64,000 bases of DNA from Limonium bicolor (lineage: Eukaryota > Streptophyta > Magnoliopsida > Caryophyllales > Plumbaginaceae): assembly GCA_023374045.1 (NCBI GenBank), contig CM041783.1, positions 92,973,298 to 93,037,297 of the forward strand. The letters are read 5' to 3'. The notes below the pieces were generated by a model. That model was not told the DNA's origin, ran no database searches, and saw only the letters and a program-made list of their open reading frames with translations. Positions 63,201-64,000 of this stretch are shown here, piece after piece (positions within the stretch are counted from its first letter, which is position 1; each line of letters starts with the position of its first letter). The translations under genes were made by a program, and so were the position numbers.

Positions 63201-63345
63201 TGAGATTTGCACCTTGTCTAGTGCTGTGTATTATGAGATTTGCACCTTGTCTAGTGCTGTGTATTACGAGATTTGCACCTTGTCTAGTGCTGTGTATTAT
63301 GAGTTTTGCACCTTGTCTGGTGCTGTGTACTATGAGTTTACACCT
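63201..63345 (+). repeat. 33-bp minisatellite (family B)
   Basis: Four full units (63201, 63234, 63267, 63300) and a partial fifth contain TTTGCACCTTGTCTAGTGC. The 33-bp period keeps a frame open and gives short repetitive ORFs that are not genes. Confidence 0.9.
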
Positions 63346-63584
63346 GTTGAATATGTACATAGTACCGCTGAGTACTTTTGGTTGATAAGTTGGATGTGCA
63401 CCTCGTTTAGTGCTGTGATATGAATGAGTTTATACCATGAGTTGGCTATTTGATATATACTGTATGTATAGACTAGGTCTGAACCTAGTGGGAGTTACTC
63501 CCTAGCAATGGACTGTTTGGTTACTTAGTGGAACTTGATTCCTTAGGTGAACTGTAGAGGATTAAGGACTTCGGGACGAAGCCT

Positions 63585-63600
63585 TTTTAAGGGGGGTAGA
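63585..63600 (+). promoter_or_regulatory. Polypurine tract PPT2 (family B)
   Basis: TTTTAAGGGGGGTAGA lies immediately before the 3' LTR, after an ACTTCG / CGAAG hairpin. Confidence 0.9.
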
Positions 63601-63601
63601 C

Positions 63602-64000
63602 TGAAATACCCCTAACCTTTAAAATATAATTAAATGATCTATTAATGATCTAAGATGATTATTAAACATCTAAATATTATTGGGGAACAATTTAAAAGAG
63701 CTCAACAAGGCAAAACACGCCTTAAGATCGGTAAAGCCAAAAATGTGCTTTAAGACACCATGAAGGTTGTATGACCCCAAGCAGGATCCAAAGTGGATTC
63801 CTAAGTATTATAATGAAGCAAGGAACACAATAAAACCATTCTCAAAGAGAACTAAGCTCAGGAACATCCTGTGACACAAAAATGTGCGCTAAAACTCCTT
63901 AAAGCACGTTTTTGTGAGATTGCCTTTTAAATTGATTTTTAATGGGCTTAAAAATTATAATTATCCTTAAATATGATATTTTATCATATTATATCATATT
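63602..64000 (+). repeat. Family B 3' LTR (cut by window end)
   Basis: TGAAATACCCC and the next ~390 bases match the 5' LTR almost perfectly. The rest and the right target duplication are outside the window. Confidence 0.95.

Larger units (their letters stand above)
58029..63601 (+). mobile_element. Family B internal domain (non-coding, LARD-like)
   Basis: The 5573-bp domain has no ORF of 100 codons. It shares landmarks in the same order with family A: GCACTTGC hairpins (59061-59080, 59117-59136), a GACC/GGTC stem (59290-59313), a block around 60497-60560 matching family A near 9285, hairpins and PPT1 (61958-62030), the conserved 3' block (62651-62784), tandem units and PPT2 (63585-63600). 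Between landmarks the sequence is strongly diverged. Near-identical LTRs together with missing coding capacity indicate movement in trans. Confidence 0.88.

Noticed and set aside
63161..63423. ORFs of 69-90 codons over the 33-bp array
   Set aside because: The period is a multiple of three, so the repeats keep frames open on both strands; no protein features are seen.

Overview
The window is repeat-dense plant nuclear DNA, most likely from a eudicot with a large genome. I found no conserved single-copy host gene, rRNA, tRNA or CRISPR array. Almost everything is LTR retrotransposon, nested and decayed. Organism type is inferred from the element lineages: Ty3/gypsy of Tekay/Del-like, Tat and Athila-like types.

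Layout. 1-1103: tail of an Athila-like LTR. 1104-31271: a cluster of 'family A', which has ~4.6 kb LTRs, a tRNA-iMet-type primer site and a GGGGGG polypurine tract. It reads LTR-1, internal 1, LTR-2, internal 2, LTR-3, an unassigned stretch, a 500-N gap, internal 3, LTR-4. An unrelated solo LTR with an exact 5-bp target duplication (7024-8587) sits in internal 1. 31272-45309: the 3' part of a 'family B' LTR, split by a young, structurally complete Tat-type element (31918-43767, TSD ATGTG, minus strand). 45310-51094: the 3' part of an Athila-like element with a broken plant-transposon-type ORF and an LTR. 51095-52944: 'family C' fragments. 52945-64000: a young family B element with a 5084-bp 5' LTR, a 5573-bp internal domain and the start of its 3' LTR.

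How the parts work. Families A and B have almost no coding capacity. Their integrase-like stretch carries stops shared by all three A copies, while the C relative still has the sense codon, so A probably multiplied after losing its own proteins, using enzymes supplied in trans (a LARD-like lifestyle). What A and B have kept is non-coding: the primer site, two polypurine tracts each preceded by hairpins, 5' hairpins with an identical stem, and a ~140-nt 3' block whose stems differ between families A, B and C by compensatory changes. The Tat element carries gag and pol on the minus strand (both broken), a probable gag/pol intron, an opposite-strand gene with at least three in-frame short introns and its own TATA box, and a 48-bp minisatellite in its 3' region.

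The best candidates for something undescribed are the covarying RNA-like block shared by the three non-coding families and the GC-rich hairpin clusters found in several unrelated LTR families. Function of either is inference. The many one-base frame breaks in the young Tat element may partly be assembly errors.
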